Shown here: in pieces, positions 1 to 8,961 of the stretch | Layout: the number at the start of each line of letters is the position of its first letter | Numbering within the stretch: the first letter of the stretch is position 1 | Assembly: GCF_004000945.1 (NCBI RefSeq) | Contig: NZ_BIMF01000005.1 | Span: 1 to 64,000 of the forward strand | Origin: Paenibacillus lautus NBRC 15380 | GTDB lineage: Bacteria; Bacillota; Bacilli; Paenibacillales; Paenibacillaceae | Length of the DNA stretch: 64,000 nucleotides | Reading direction: 5' to 3' | Program-made: the position numbers and the translations under genes | The notes under the pieces: generated by a model | The model's input: the letters and a program-made list of their open reading frames with translations, nothing else | Told to the model about the DNA's origin: nothing | Databases searched by the model: none

Positions 1-19
1 GAGCCCTGTATAGGGCTCC
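1..19 (-). terminator. Terminator hairpin after the sugar-binding protein gene
   Basis: GAGCCC and GGGCTC form a 6-bp stem with a short loop just downstream, on the minus strand, of the stop codon at 33. Any U-tract would lie outside the window, so only the stem is visible. Confidence 0.6.
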
Positions 20-32
20 CCTTCATTTCATT

Positions 33-1052
33 TTACTCATAGATCACGGCTTTGATCTCGTCGCTGTCGATATTGTTTTTGTCGTACCAGTAGAATCCCG
101 TATCGATCTGTGGCTCGACCTTCTCCCCTTTGACGGCCGCCACGGCGGCTTTTACCGTCTCATATCCGATGCCGACCGGATTTTGCGTGATGGCTCCCGC
201 CATGGTTCCGTTCTTGATCGCGTCAATCTGCGCTTTTCCGGAATCGAACCCGACCACGATAATCTGGCCTTCCTTCTTCATCTCCGTTACCGCATTAATG
301 ACGCCGACGGCGGAGCCTTCATTCGCCCCGAATATCCCCTTCAAATCCGGATGTGCCTGCATCATGGCTTTGGCCAGGTCCGTCGATTTCAGATGATCGC
401 CGCCTCCATATTGAATGTCTACGATCTCGATTTTCGGATACTTCTCTTCAATCTGCTTCTTAAAACCGTCGCGGCGGCTAACCCCGGTTACGCTGGTCTG
501 GTCATGGACCACCATCGCGATTTTGCCTTCATTCCCGATGAGCTCCGCCATTTTGTCTGCCGCAAGCGCGGATGCAGCCATATTGTCCGTCGATGCCGTC
601 GTGACCGGAATGTCGCTTTCCACGCCCGAATCGAAGGCGATGACAGGGATGTTGTTTTCCTGGGCTTTTTTCAGATAAGGTATGGAGGCCTGGCTATCCA
701 ATGCGGCAAAGCCGATTGCGCTTGGTTTCTTGTCGAGTGCTGCCTGCAGCATTTCGATCTGCTTATCCACCTGGGATTCCGTCTCCGGTCCTTCAAAGGT
801 AATCCGTACGCCAAGCTCTTCCCCAGCTTGCTCGGCACCGGCTTTTACCGCCTGCCAGAACTGGTGCTGAAAGCCTTTGGAAATGATCGGGATGTAGATT
901 TCTCCTTCGGCTGCAGAACTGGAACCTGAACCCGATCCGCCCTCGCTTGGACTGTCGGTTCCTCCGGCAGCGTTATTGCCCGATGAACCGCAAGCCGCCA
1001 GCATACTTGCAGTCAGCATGAGAATCAGAGCCAATACGGATAGCTTTTTCAT
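33..1052 (-). CDS. Sugar ABC transporter substrate-binding lipoprotein (RbsB/periplasmic-binding-protein-1 type)
   Basis: Extracytoplasmic sugar receptor of 339 residues that delivers ligand to the permease and ATPase encoded just upstream. The N-terminus is a lipoprotein signal with lipobox LAAC and lipidated Cys21, followed by a Gly/Ser-rich linker, then a two-lobed Peripla_BP_4 fold containing typical stretches such as FGANEGSAVGV and IVVGFDSGK. I chose the ATG at 1052 rather than the upstream ATGs because AAGGGGAG lies 9 nt before it. It is the last gene of the operon ATPase-permease-receptor. The family covers ribose, xylose, galactose and other sugars. No kinase or isomerase gene is adjacent, so the substrate cannot be named. 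Confidence 0.93.
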   Translation of the reverse strand: MKKLSVLALILMLTASMLAACGSSGNNAAGGTDSPSEGGSGSGSSSAAEGEIYIPIISKGFQHQFWQAVKAGAEQAGEELGVRITFEGPETESQVDKQIEMLQAALDKKPSAIGFAALDSQASIPYLKKAQENNIPVIAFDSGVESDIPVTTASTDNMAASALAADKMAELIGNEGKIAMVVHDQTSVTGVSRRDGFKKQIEEKYPKIEIVDIQYGGGDHLKSTDLAKAMMQAHPDLKGIFGANEGSAVGVINAVTEMKKEGQIIVVGFDSGKAQIDAIKNGTMAGAITQNPVGIGYETVKAAVAAVKGEKVEPQIDTGFYWYDKNNIDSDEIKAVIYE

Positions 1053-1169
1053 AATCTTCATCTCCCCTTGTTTATCAAAATAGTACATCTATAGAACTTC
1101 CATCCAAGGAAGCTTCTAACCCGTTAACATTCGGCTAACTTAGCGCGGAACGCAGCTCTAACAAAGGGC

Positions 1170-2138
1170 TTACGCTTTGCGTCTGCGCAAAATATCCGCA
1201 TACACCGCGAGTATGATAACGAACCCTACGACAACGGTTTGCCACTCCTGCGGCACGGACAGAATGCGTAATCCATTCGTCAGTACACTCATGATCAAAG
1301 CTCCGATCACGGTACCGATGATGGTCCCCTTCCCTCCGCTGAGCGAAGTCCCCCCGATCACGACCGCCGCGATGGCTTCCAGCTCATACCCGGCACCCAG
1401 GGCCGGATTAGCCGAGTTCAGCCTCGATGCCATCATGACACCGGCCAAGCCGGTAAAGGCGCCGGTTAGGGTGTAAATGACGATTTTCCAGAAGCCCACA
1501 TTGACGCCGGACAATCGGGTCGCCTCCTCGTTGCTGCCCAGTGCAAAGTTATACCGGCCGATAATGGTCTTCGATAAGATGAGGTAACCCACAACCGCCG
1601 CAATGAAGAAAATAACGACCGCATTCGGAATATCGAGGCCCGGTATGAGCCAGCCCAGCACACTGCCTTGGGACACCTCGGCAAAGCTTTCGGCGTCGTT
1701 GAAATAGACTGGCTTGGCTCCGGAGATAATCAGTGCCAGTCCTTTGGCGATCATCATCATCGCCAGCGTTGCGATAAAAGGCGGGATCTTCATCTTCGCC
1801 ACCGCCGTTCCGGACAGAAGCCCGCACAGCGCGCCCGTCAAGATGCCGCCAAGGATGCCGACAGGTACGGGCAATCCCCAGAAGGTGATGCATACGCCGG
1901 TCATAACGCCGCTCAGTGTCATGACCGTCCCGACGGACAGATCAATGCCGCCGGTAATGATGACAAAGGTGGATCCCAAGGCCAGCACGCCGATCACTGC
2001 AGTCGAGAGAAGAATGCCCACGATATTGGAGAACTGAAAGAAATTGCTGGATGAGAACGTAAAGAATAGAATGAGAACGACCAGGCTGGCTAGGGCAAGC
2101 ACTTGTTGAAGCGCACCCGATTTGATTTGAATGTTCAT
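1170..2138 (-). CDS. Sugar ABC transporter permease (RbsC-like, BPD_transp_2)
   Basis: Integral membrane permease of 322 residues with about eight to ten hydrophobic segments and the conserved GGIDLSVG motif of the ribose/xylose/autoinducer-2 permease family. A second family signature, IGGTSLSGGKGTIIG, lies near the C-terminus. An open frame extends 39 codons further upstream, but AGGAGG is correctly spaced before the ATG at 2138 and the extra residues are not membrane-like, so the shorter start is used. The gene lies 34 nt downstream of the ATPase and 117 nt upstream of the receptor. It probably forms a homodimeric channel powered by the ATPase. Confidence 0.93.
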   Translation of the reverse strand: MNIQIKSGALQQVLALASLVVLILFFTFSSSNFFQFSNIVGILLSTAVIGVLALGSTFVIITGGIDLSVGTVMTLSGVMTGVCITFWGLPVPVGILGGILTGALCGLLSGTAVAKMKIPPFIATLAMMMIAKGLALIISGAKPVYFNDAESFAEVSQGSVLGWLIPGLDIPNAVVIFFIAAVVGYLILSKTIIGRYNFALGSNEEATRLSGVNVGFWKIVIYTLTGAFTGLAGVMMASRLNSANPALGAGYELEAIAAVVIGGTSLSGGKGTIIGTVIGALIMSVLTNGLRILSVPQEWQTVVVGFVIILAVYADILRRRKA

Positions 2139-2172
2139 CTGCTTATTCCTCCTAACGTGTATGGATAACGGC

Positions 2173-3672
2173 TTACATTCTTGCTGTAGCCAGATGCATA
2201 ATGCTTTCTTGGGTCGCCTCTTCTTGATCCAGCTCGCCCGTAATCCGACCCTCACACATCACGAGAACCCGATGACTCATCCGAAGAATTTCCGGCAGCT
2301 CTGAGGAGATCATAATGATTGATTTGCCCTGTGCCGTTAGATCGTTCAGCAAACGGTAGATTTCGCTCTTGGCCCCTACATCGATCCCGCGCGTCGGTTC
2401 GTCGAAGATCAGAATGTCGCAATCGCGGGTCAGCCATTTGCCGATGACGACTTTCTGCTGATTGCCGCCGGAGAGGTACTTTACTTCCTGGTCCACATGC
2501 GGTGTTTTGACCTTCAGTCGTTCGACCATATCCTCCGCCTGCTTGCGAATCCTGGCCGTACTCATCCAGCCCCCGGGACGCACGAAGTTACCGTATGACG
2601 CAATAGCCACATTGCTCTTCACATCCAGATCGACGACGCATCCATAGCGCTTACGATCCTCGGATAGATAGCCGATCCCTTGCCGCACCGCATCGTGGGG
2701 GCCCTTGATCGTTATCTTGCGGCCATGAACGTGGATCTCGCCGGATTGAATACGGTCGGCACCGAAGATCGCCCGGGCAAGCTCGGTCCTCCCCGCGCCA
2801 ACCAGCCCTGCAATGCCAAGGATTTCTCCCTTTTTCAGAGTGAAGTTAATGTCCTTCAAAGTTCGACCTTGATTCAGTCCTTTAACCTCCAATACCGTCT
2901 CACGTTCACCTGCGCTCCTCTCCGGCTTCGAGGTCTCGTAGATTTGCCGGCCAACCATCTTGGAAATAATGTCCTGGGTGGTAACTTCAGCTGTGGATAC
3001 CGTATCGATGTACTGTCCGTCACGCATTACCGTAATGCGATCCGTAATTCGCTTGATCTCATCCATCCGGTGGGAAATGTAAACGATTCCAACTCCGCCT
3101 TCGCGAAGCTGGCGAATGATGCGGAACAAATCCTCAATCTCGGTTTCGCTTAAAGCCGCCGTAGGCTCATCCATGACCAGCACGTCGGCGCTATAAGACA
3201 ACGCCTTGGCAATCTCCACCATCTGCTGCTTGGCCACCGTTAGTTCCGAAACCTTGATGGATGGATCCATGTCCAGGCCCATCCGCTCGAACAGCTCCTT
3301 CACTTGTCGGTTTAGCGCCTGATCATCCAGAAACAATCGGAGCTTTCGCCGCGGCTCCCGCCCGATGAATATATTCTGAGCAACTGTCAGATCGGGCGCC
3401 AAGTTCAATTCCTGATGGATCATGCTAATCCCCGCGTCTTGTGCCGCTTTCGGATTCGTTAACTCCACGGGCTGCCCCTTGTACGTGATCGTTCCTGCAT
3501 CTTTCTGGTATACGCCGGTCAAGATTTTCATCATGGTTGATTTGCCAGCACCGTTCTCACCCATAAGCGCATGAACCTCACCACGCAGCAGTTCAAATCG
3601 GCAGTTATTTAATGCAAGCACGCCCGGAAATTCCTTCATGATTCCTTCCATCTGTATCAATACTTCGCTCAA
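2173..3672 (-). CDS. Sugar ABC transporter ATP-binding protein with two ATPase domains (RbsA-like)
   Basis: Tandem ATPase of 499 residues energising carbohydrate uptake. The first domain has a Walker A motif GENGAGKST (about residues 38-46), the signature LTVAKQQMVEIAKALS and Walker B VLVMDEPTAAL. The second has the degenerate P-loop GLVGAGRTEL and signature LSGGNQQKVVIGKWL, with ILIFDEPTRGID. This asymmetry is characteristic of RbsA/MglA/XylG proteins. The start is TTG at 3672, preceded by AGGTGAGG; no better ATG exists upstream. It opens the transporter operon, and a separate 133-nt intergenic region with a TACAAT-like -10 (3710-3715) separates it from the regulatory genes. Substrate is not determinable from sequence. 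Confidence 0.94.
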   Translation of the reverse strand: MSEVLIQMEGIMKEFPGVLALNNCRFELLRGEVHALMGENGAGKSTMMKILTGVYQKDAGTITYKGQPVELTNPKAAQDAGISMIHQELNLAPDLTVAQNIFIGREPRRKLRLFLDDQALNRQVKELFERMGLDMDPSIKVSELTVAKQQMVEIAKALSYSADVLVMDEPTAALSETEIEDLFRIIRQLREGGVGIVYISHRMDEIKRITDRITVMRDGQYIDTVSTAEVTTQDIISKMVGRQIYETSKPERSAGERETVLEVKGLNQGRTLKDINFTLKKGEILGIAGLVGAGRTELARAIFGADRIQSGEIHVHGRKITIKGPHDAVRQGIGYLSEDRKRYGCVVDLDVKSNVAIASYGNFVRPGGWMSTARIRKQAEDMVERLKVKTPHVDQEVKYLSGGNQQKVVIGKWLTRDCDILIFDEPTRGIDVGAKSEIYRLLNDLTAQGKSIIMISSELPEILRMSHRVLVMCEGRITGELDQEEATQESIMHLATARM

Positions 3673-3805
3673 AGCCCCTCACCTCTCTAGCTGGCACCTT
3701 TTATGAATCATTGTACAAAGCGTTCCCCTTGCGGAGGAATGGAATATTCTCTGATCGATGTTGAATAATCTATGATCTGTTAACAGGACCCCCTAAAGGA
3801 AGAAG

Positions 3806-4786
3806 CTACTCTTCCACAAAGGGAAAGAGCAGCTTCTGGTTCTCCTCGGTATACATATTGTCTTTGTTGATGACAACGGAATCGGTGTACACGTTGCGTG
3901 ACACATTGTCTCCTTCGATGATGGATACGGCTGTTTTGATGCCTAAGTAGCCGATATTGAAGGGTTTCTGAACGATCGTGGATTGCAGGACTCCCTCTTC
4001 GAGCAGCTTGACTTCCTTCACCGAGCTGTCGAATCCGACCAGCTTGACCTTGCCCCTCAGCCCCAATTCTCGAATCGCTCTGCCTGCCCCCACCGTTGAA
4101 GGCTCATTCAGTCCCACGATTCCATTCAGATCAGGCCTCTCCAGCAGCAGCTTCTTCGTGATTTCATAGCCTCTCTCCTCCTTGCCCTCGCTGTAGTAAG
4201 TACCCACAATTTCCGTGCCGCTGCGCTGCTCCAAAATGCTTCGAACCCCTTGTTCCCTCTCAATCTGCGTCGAGGTGCCCCGTACGAAACTGATAATAGC
4301 AACCTTGGCATGTGCCGGCAGCCGCGAGGAAAGCTCCTTGCCTGCCTTCTGTCCCGCATGAACATTATCGGTCGCGATTAAGCTCTGCGCATAATCACCG
4401 TTAACGGCGGAATCAATCATAATAAGCGGGATGTCAGCTTTGCGAATCGACTCCGCAACTGGAACCAGACGGTTATAATCAGCGGCGGCCAAAACAATCG
4501 CATCCGGCTTCTGCTTGATGGCTTCCTCCAGCAATTGAATTTGCAAGTCAACCTCGATTTCCTGAGACGGTCCTATCACCGAGACGTCCACGCCGAATTC
4601 CCGGGAAGCCGTGTTCACCCCTTCAATCAATACCCGCCAGAATTCATTCTCGTCCAGTGCTTTAACGCCGACGATGATCTTCTTGGTACCGGGGTCTTCC
4701 TTGGGCCATTGATAAACCGCATAACCCAGAATAAGCACCGGGATCAGCAGCAATAAAATATATCGCAGTCTCATGTACGACTTCAT
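3806..4786 (-). CDS. Membrane-anchored sugar-binding protein, probable sensory partner of the adjacent kinase
   Basis: Protein of 326 residues with an N-terminal hydrophobic anchor (about residues 7-22) and a Peripla_BP_4 sugar-binding fold. Unlike the transport receptor at 33-1052 it has no lipobox cysteine, so it is more likely anchored by an uncleaved helix. The ATG at 4786 follows GGAGGGGGA and overlaps the kinase stop codon as ATGA, indicating translational coupling. Binding proteins co-encoded with YesM/LytS kinases (for example XylFII-LytS of clostridia) present the sugar to the sensor domain of the kinase. By analogy I infer a sensing role here; a second transport receptor is the alternative. 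Confidence 0.88.
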   Translation of the reverse strand: MKSYMRLRYILLLLIPVLILGYAVYQWPKEDPGTKKIIVGVKALDENEFWRVLIEGVNTASREFGVDVSVIGPSQEIEVDLQIQLLEEAIKQKPDAIVLAAADYNRLVPVAESIRKADIPLIMIDSAVNGDYAQSLIATDNVHAGQKAGKELSSRLPAHAKVAIISFVRGTSTQIEREQGVRSILEQRSGTEIVGTYYSEGKEERGYEITKKLLLERPDLNGIVGLNEPSTVGAGRAIRELGLRGKVKLVGFDSSVKEVKLLEEGVLQSTIVQKPFNIGYLGIKTAVSIIEGDNVSRNVYTDSVVINKDNMYTEENQKLLFPFVEE

Positions 4787-6579
4787 GGCACATCCCCCTC
4801 CAAGCTCCGCCATTCATCCGGATGAACAGCCGGAATAACCAGCGTTACGATTGTCCCCGATCCCGGCGCGCTCGCATAGCTAAGACCATATTCCGTACCA
4901 AAATATAACTGAATCCGCTGATGAACATTCGCAATGCCAACGCTGTTTCTCGATTGTTTGCCCCCTGTAGAGGTTAATAATGTCTCAACTTTGGACTGAT
5001 CCATCCCGATGCCGTCGTCCTTGACTTGAAACTCGATGCGGTTATCTCGACGCTTCCCCGTAATCGTGATCGTACCCGGACCTTCTTTGTTCTTGATACC
5101 ATGATAAATGGCATTCTCCACCAGCGGCTGCAGCAGCACCTTCAACGTAAGATAAGGGTAAAGTTCGCGATCCATATCCAGAGCAAACCGGATTTTGTCC
5201 TGGTATCGCATTTGTTGTATTTTTAAATAATTCGTTATATGCTCCACCTCGGTAGCAATCGGGATTAATTCCCTCCCTTTGCTGAGCGAAGCTCGAAACA
5301 GCCTTGCTAAAGACGATGTCATCAGAATCACCTCATCATGCTTCTTGCTCTCAGCCATCCATATAATGGAATCCAGCGTATTGTAGAGGAAATGGGGATT
5401 GATTTGGGCTTGCAGGGCATTCAGCTCGCTTTTTCTCTTAATCTCCTGCTCTACCACGATTTGATACATCAATTCCTTTACCTTCAGCACCATCACATTG
5501 AAGCTGCGGGCTAGGCCCGAGATTTCCCTGGAATGCCCCACGGGAACCCGGATATCAAAATTCCCCTTCTCCACTTCCATCATCTTTTCTTGGAGCTTCT
5601 TGATGGGACGCGTCAAGTTGCGGGAGATGACGACGGAGAACAGCACGCCGACGCCAAGGCATAACAACCCCGCTATGGCAAAAGAAAGCTGCATCTGCTT
5701 CTTATTGTCCACCAGCTCATTCTCATAAAAAACGCCGACGATTTTCCAGCCGAAATCCGTATCCTTGATGCTGTATATCCGGCTTGCCCCGCCCTCCTTC
5801 ACGACAAATCCCCCTTCCTTGTCCTGAAGCACCTGCTCTAATCTCTCCGTCTTTAAATTGCTGTAGAGCAGCTGCTGCTGCGGGTGATACACAATCCGCC
5901 CTTGACGGTCAATCACGAACACATAGCCCCGGTTCCCCAGATCCAGCTTGCTGAGCATATCGTTAATCACCTTGAAGTTAAGATCGATCAACAGAATGCC
6001 AAGCCCATTCGAAGGATTCACGCCGCTGAGCTCGCGGCTCAGTGATACGACCCAGCGGTACTCTCCCTTGATGACCGGCTGTACATGGGACGAAGAGATC
6101 ACCGTCTGTCCTTTGTTTTCCTTCGCCTGCCGATACCAGGGCTGCTCCGATACCACAATATAGGGATTCAGTTCGGCATCCGCCCGATCGGAGATAAAGG
6201 TCCCGCCCGCTCCAAAAATATTAATCGACGCAATATCTTTGCGCGAAACCCGAATCGAGTGGAAATATTCCGATATCTTCGCTTTCAATATGGCAAGTTC
6301 CGTAGGCTGCAGTTCATCGGCCAAGGCAAGATATTCCCTCACATTCGGGTTGTTCATCGCCGCCAGCGAGATGTCCTTCATCCCCGTAATATAGGTTTGG
6401 ATATTCGCATTGACTTGATTGATCAGTTCGGAGGTATAACTCTCCGCCGTTTCGCGCACAGCCGATTCGGACAGCCGATAGGAGATAAAGATCAGCAGCA
6501 GCGCCGTAAACAGCACCAGCATCACGAAGGAGCTGGCAATCCGGGATTGAATGCTTTTGATTCGCTGGGGAGCCTTCAT
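4783..6579 (-). CDS. Sensor histidine kinase, YesM family
   Basis: Membrane sensor kinase of 598 residues. Order of parts: transmembrane helix (16-36), an extracytoplasmic region of about 260 residues consistent with a double Cache sensor, second helix (298-320), HAMP linker (about 322-375), His_kinase domain with phosphoacceptor His396 in AQINPHFLYNTLD, then HATPase with N-box LVENAIYHGI and the DDGIGMD loop. The NPHFLYN form is typical of the YesM/LytS group. It overlaps the response-regulator stop by 4 nt and the binding-protein start by 4 nt, so the three genes form one unit. It probably senses an external sugar and phosphorylates the regulator at 6576-8195 to switch on the adjacent importer. 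Confidence 0.94.
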   Translation of the reverse strand: MKAPQRIKSIQSRIASSFVMLVLFTALLLIFISYRLSESAVRETAESYTSELINQVNANIQTYITGMKDISLAAMNNPNVREYLALADELQPTELAILKAKISEYFHSIRVSRKDIASINIFGAGGTFISDRADAELNPYIVVSEQPWYRQAKENKGQTVISSSHVQPVIKGEYRWVVSLSRELSGVNPSNGLGILLIDLNFKVINDMLSKLDLGNRGYVFVIDRQGRIVYHPQQQLLYSNLKTERLEQVLQDKEGGFVVKEGGASRIYSIKDTDFGWKIVGVFYENELVDNKKQMQLSFAIAGLLCLGVGVLFSVVISRNLTRPIKKLQEKMMEVEKGNFDIRVPVGHSREISGLARSFNVMVLKVKELMYQIVVEQEIKRKSELNALQAQINPHFLYNTLDSIIWMAESKKHDEVILMTSSLARLFRASLSKGRELIPIATEVEHITNYLKIQQMRYQDKIRFALDMDRELYPYLTLKVLLQPLVENAIYHGIKNKEGPGTITITGKRRDNRIEFQVKDDGIGMDQSKVETLLTSTGGKQSRNSVGIANVHQRIQLYFGTEYGLSYASAPGSGTIVTLVIPAVHPDEWRSLEGDVP

Positions 6580-8195
6580 GGACTAACCCTGCCTGACGTC
6601 ATTTTATTCCGGTACTCCGTCGGGGTATCTCCGGTATGTTTCTTAAACAGCACGCTAAAATATTGAGGATCCTGATAACCGGTTTTCGCCGCAATTTCAT
6701 AGGTTCTCATCAAGGAATGCTTCAGAAGTTCCTTCGCTTTCTCCATTCGGACTTCCGTTACGTATTCAACGAAGGTCTTCCCGGTATGCGACTTGAACAA
6801 AGCGCTGAAATAACTCGTGCTCATGTAGATCCGGCTGCACACGGTCTTAATCGATAACTCCGCATCCTCGTAATGCCGCTGAATGAAATCGACCGCCTCC
6901 AGCATCTGGGAGCGGGTCATGTCCTTTCTCGTCTTGGCAACGTCCCTTAGCGCTTGTTCACACACCTCATTTAACCAATGCTCAATCTCATCCAGTGAAC
7001 GAAAAGAATACAAATCGGACAGCAGCCTCTTCTCCTTGCCGATCAGCTCATTCTCATTGCTGCCGATTTCCATCAAGGTTTGAAGAACTGCAAGCATCAC
7101 TCGTACGATCCGCACATAACATAGGTCGATCGAAATTGAAGCGCTTCCAATTTCGTTGATCAGCTGCCGGATGCTCGCCTTCACTTCAGCGTCCGTACCT
7201 GCCCGGATCGCAGAGATTAGCGCTGACTCGGTTTCGATCCCATCCTGGAGAGGAGCGTCCCCCCGCTTTTCAAGATCCGTGATATGGATCACCTGATCGC
7301 GGCCGATCAGGAGCCGGTATTCCAATGCAGCTTCCGAAGCTCTGCAGGAATAACGGATATCCTGAAGGTCGCGGCACATCGTTCCGATGCCCAGCGTGAC
7401 CGTGAATTTCATGAACTGTTTCGTAGATCCGCGAATTTCCTCCGCCAGCTTCTGGGCCCGAGCGTGCAGCTCCTCCTCGCCGGAGCCCGATAGAATGGTC
7501 ATGACTTTGTTCTCCTTGTAGCGAAAAACGGCTGTACCGGGCTCTCCCGCCAATATTTCCTGAATGATGTTGTATAAGGCAAAAGCATACAGCTCATTAT
7601 CAACGTGCTGTTCATCCGAACGAAGCTCATCCATATCCGCTGCCATTGCGATATAAAGCGGCCCCGAAAGCGGAATATCAAAATAAGACAGCTTGCTCTC
7701 GATCTCGAATCGCTTCATCGGCGATGACGCCAGTCGTTCAAGAAATCGTTCCTTAAGCAGGACCAAACTCTCATTCAACTGATGCTTGAGCCTCTTCAAG
7801 TGCTCCGTATGTCCGCGTTCCTCATCCATTTCCAGCTTGAGTTTATCTAGCATCTCCCTTAACTCCGCCGAAGTAACCGGTTTCAAAATGAAATCCGTGA
7901 CCTGCAGCTTCACCGCCTGCTGGGCATATTCGAAATCGTCAAACCCGGTCAGGATGATGATCTTCGTCTTTGGAAAACGTTCCGTAATATGGCGGGACAA
8001 TTCCAGGCCATCCATGTACGGCATGTTGATGTCCGTTAACACAACATCGGGTTGATCGCGGGTTACAGCCTCCAATGCATCCCTGCCGTTCTCGCAATCC
8101 CCGATGCATTCAAAGCCATGATCAGCCCACTGAATCCGGTTTCGGATCCCTTCCCTTACGATCGGTTCGTCGTCCACAATAAGAATCGTATACAA
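6576..8195 (-). CDS. Response regulator with C-terminal AraC-type DNA-binding domain, YesN family
   Basis: Transcription factor of 539 residues. The receiver domain (about 1-120) has acidic residues Asp8/Asp9, phosphoacceptor Asp55 in VVLTDINMP and Lys in ILKPV. A long middle region of about 300 residues follows, then two AraC-type helix-turn-helix units (about 430-535) including the signature AAKTGYQDPQYFSVLFKKHTG. The start is TTG at 8195, with GGGGGAGG upstream. It is the first gene of the regulator-kinase-binding-protein unit and most likely activates the ABC operon starting at 3672. Confidence 0.94.
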   Translation of the reverse strand: MYTILIVDDEPIVREGIRNRIQWADHGFECIGDCENGRDALEAVTRDQPDVVLTDINMPYMDGLELSRHITERFPKTKIIILTGFDDFEYAQQAVKLQVTDFILKPVTSAELREMLDKLKLEMDEERGHTEHLKRLKHQLNESLVLLKERFLERLASSPMKRFEIESKLSYFDIPLSGPLYIAMAADMDELRSDEQHVDNELYAFALYNIIQEILAGEPGTAVFRYKENKVMTILSGSGEEELHARAQKLAEEIRGSTKQFMKFTVTLGIGTMCRDLQDIRYSCRASEAALEYRLLIGRDQVIHITDLEKRGDAPLQDGIETESALISAIRAGTDAEVKASIRQLINEIGSASISIDLCYVRIVRVMLAVLQTLMEIGSNENELIGKEKRLLSDLYSFRSLDEIEHWLNEVCEQALRDVAKTRKDMTRSQMLEAVDFIQRHYEDAELSIKTVCSRIYMSTSYFSALFKSHTGKTFVEYVTEVRMEKAKELLKHSLMRTYEIAAKTGYQDPQYFSVLFKKHTGDTPTEYRNKMTSGRVSP

Positions 8196-8271
8196 TCAAA
8201 GCCTCCCCCGTTCAAAAGCAAATCCCATTTGCTTAGGTTATATCGTGTTACGAGGTGAATATTACAGGAAA

Positions 8272-8301
8272 AGCCCTTTGGCAGGCAACTGCCAAAGGGC
8301 T
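8272..8301 (-). terminator. Rho-independent terminator of the FMN reductase gene
   Basis: Perfect 13-bp stem AGCCCTTTGGCAG / CTGCCAAAGGGCT with a 4-nt loop, followed on the minus strand by TTTT. It lies 14 nt after the stop at 8316. Confidence 0.85.
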
Positions 8302-8315
8302 CCATGACTACGTAT

Positions 8316-8858
8316 TTATTTGCGGGCGTTCATCCACGTAATGAAATTGTTCACCACGATATCGAGGAAACCGATCGTCGGCTCATGAATCAGCTTGCCG
8401 GACTCATCCATCTTCTCATGTACCGCTCCGATATATACTTCATTGTTCGGAAGCAGCGGCGAAGTAATGCCAACAGAAAACAGAATATCCCGGAGATGTT
8501 CTTGAGCGCGAACGGTTCCAAGCTGTCCCATCGACGCCCCCATGATCCATGAAGGCTTCCCGTTCATGACCTTATCGACGCGCGATAACCAGTCGAGGGC
8601 GTTCTTAAGTACGCCCGGTATGGAGTAATTATACTCCGGCGTGATCCACAATACCGCATCGGCGGCAGCAATCCGCTCTTTGAAATCCTTGACGACCGCA
8701 GGAGGGTCCAGCTCAATGTCTTGATCATAAAACGGAAGATCTCGAAGCGCCAAGATTTCAAACGCAATCTGATCCGAGTAGCGCTGCTTCAAATATTCCG
8801 CCAGTTTCATATTGTACGACTCTTTTCTAATGCTTCCTACAACGATTGCGACTTTCAT
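8316..8858 (-). CDS. NADPH-dependent FMN reductase family protein
   Basis: Flavodoxin-like oxidoreductase of 180 residues. The N-terminal MKVAIVVGSIRKESYNMKLA is the FMN-phosphate loop of the FMN_red family (chromate/azo/quinone reductases), and WITPEYNYSIPGVLKNALDWLSR is its second signature. It is expected to use NAD(P)H to reduce FMN or a small acceptor in the cytoplasm. The ATG at 8858 follows GGAGGG. It is monocistronic, with its own terminator. The physiological acceptor cannot be read from sequence. Confidence 0.9.
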   Translation of the reverse strand: MKVAIVVGSIRKESYNMKLAEYLKQRYSDQIAFEILALRDLPFYDQDIELDPPAVVKDFKERIAAADAVLWITPEYNYSIPGVLKNALDWLSRVDKVMNGKPSWIMGASMGQLGTVRAQEHLRDILFSVGITSPLLPNNEVYIGAVHEKMDESGKLIHEPTIGFLDIVVNNFITWMNARK

Positions 8859-8961
8859 GATACCCTCCAGTTCTATGCCTTCTAAGCATATTTCAATCTA
8901 TTTTTAACAACTAATTTTTAGCCTAACACCATATTTTACCAATGTCAAAATGTCCTTTGTC

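Noticed and set aside
183-929. Long open frame on the plus strand, opposite the sugar-binding protein
   Set aside because: No ribosome site, no recognisable protein, and exactly antisense to a clear lipoprotein gene; a result of codon bias.
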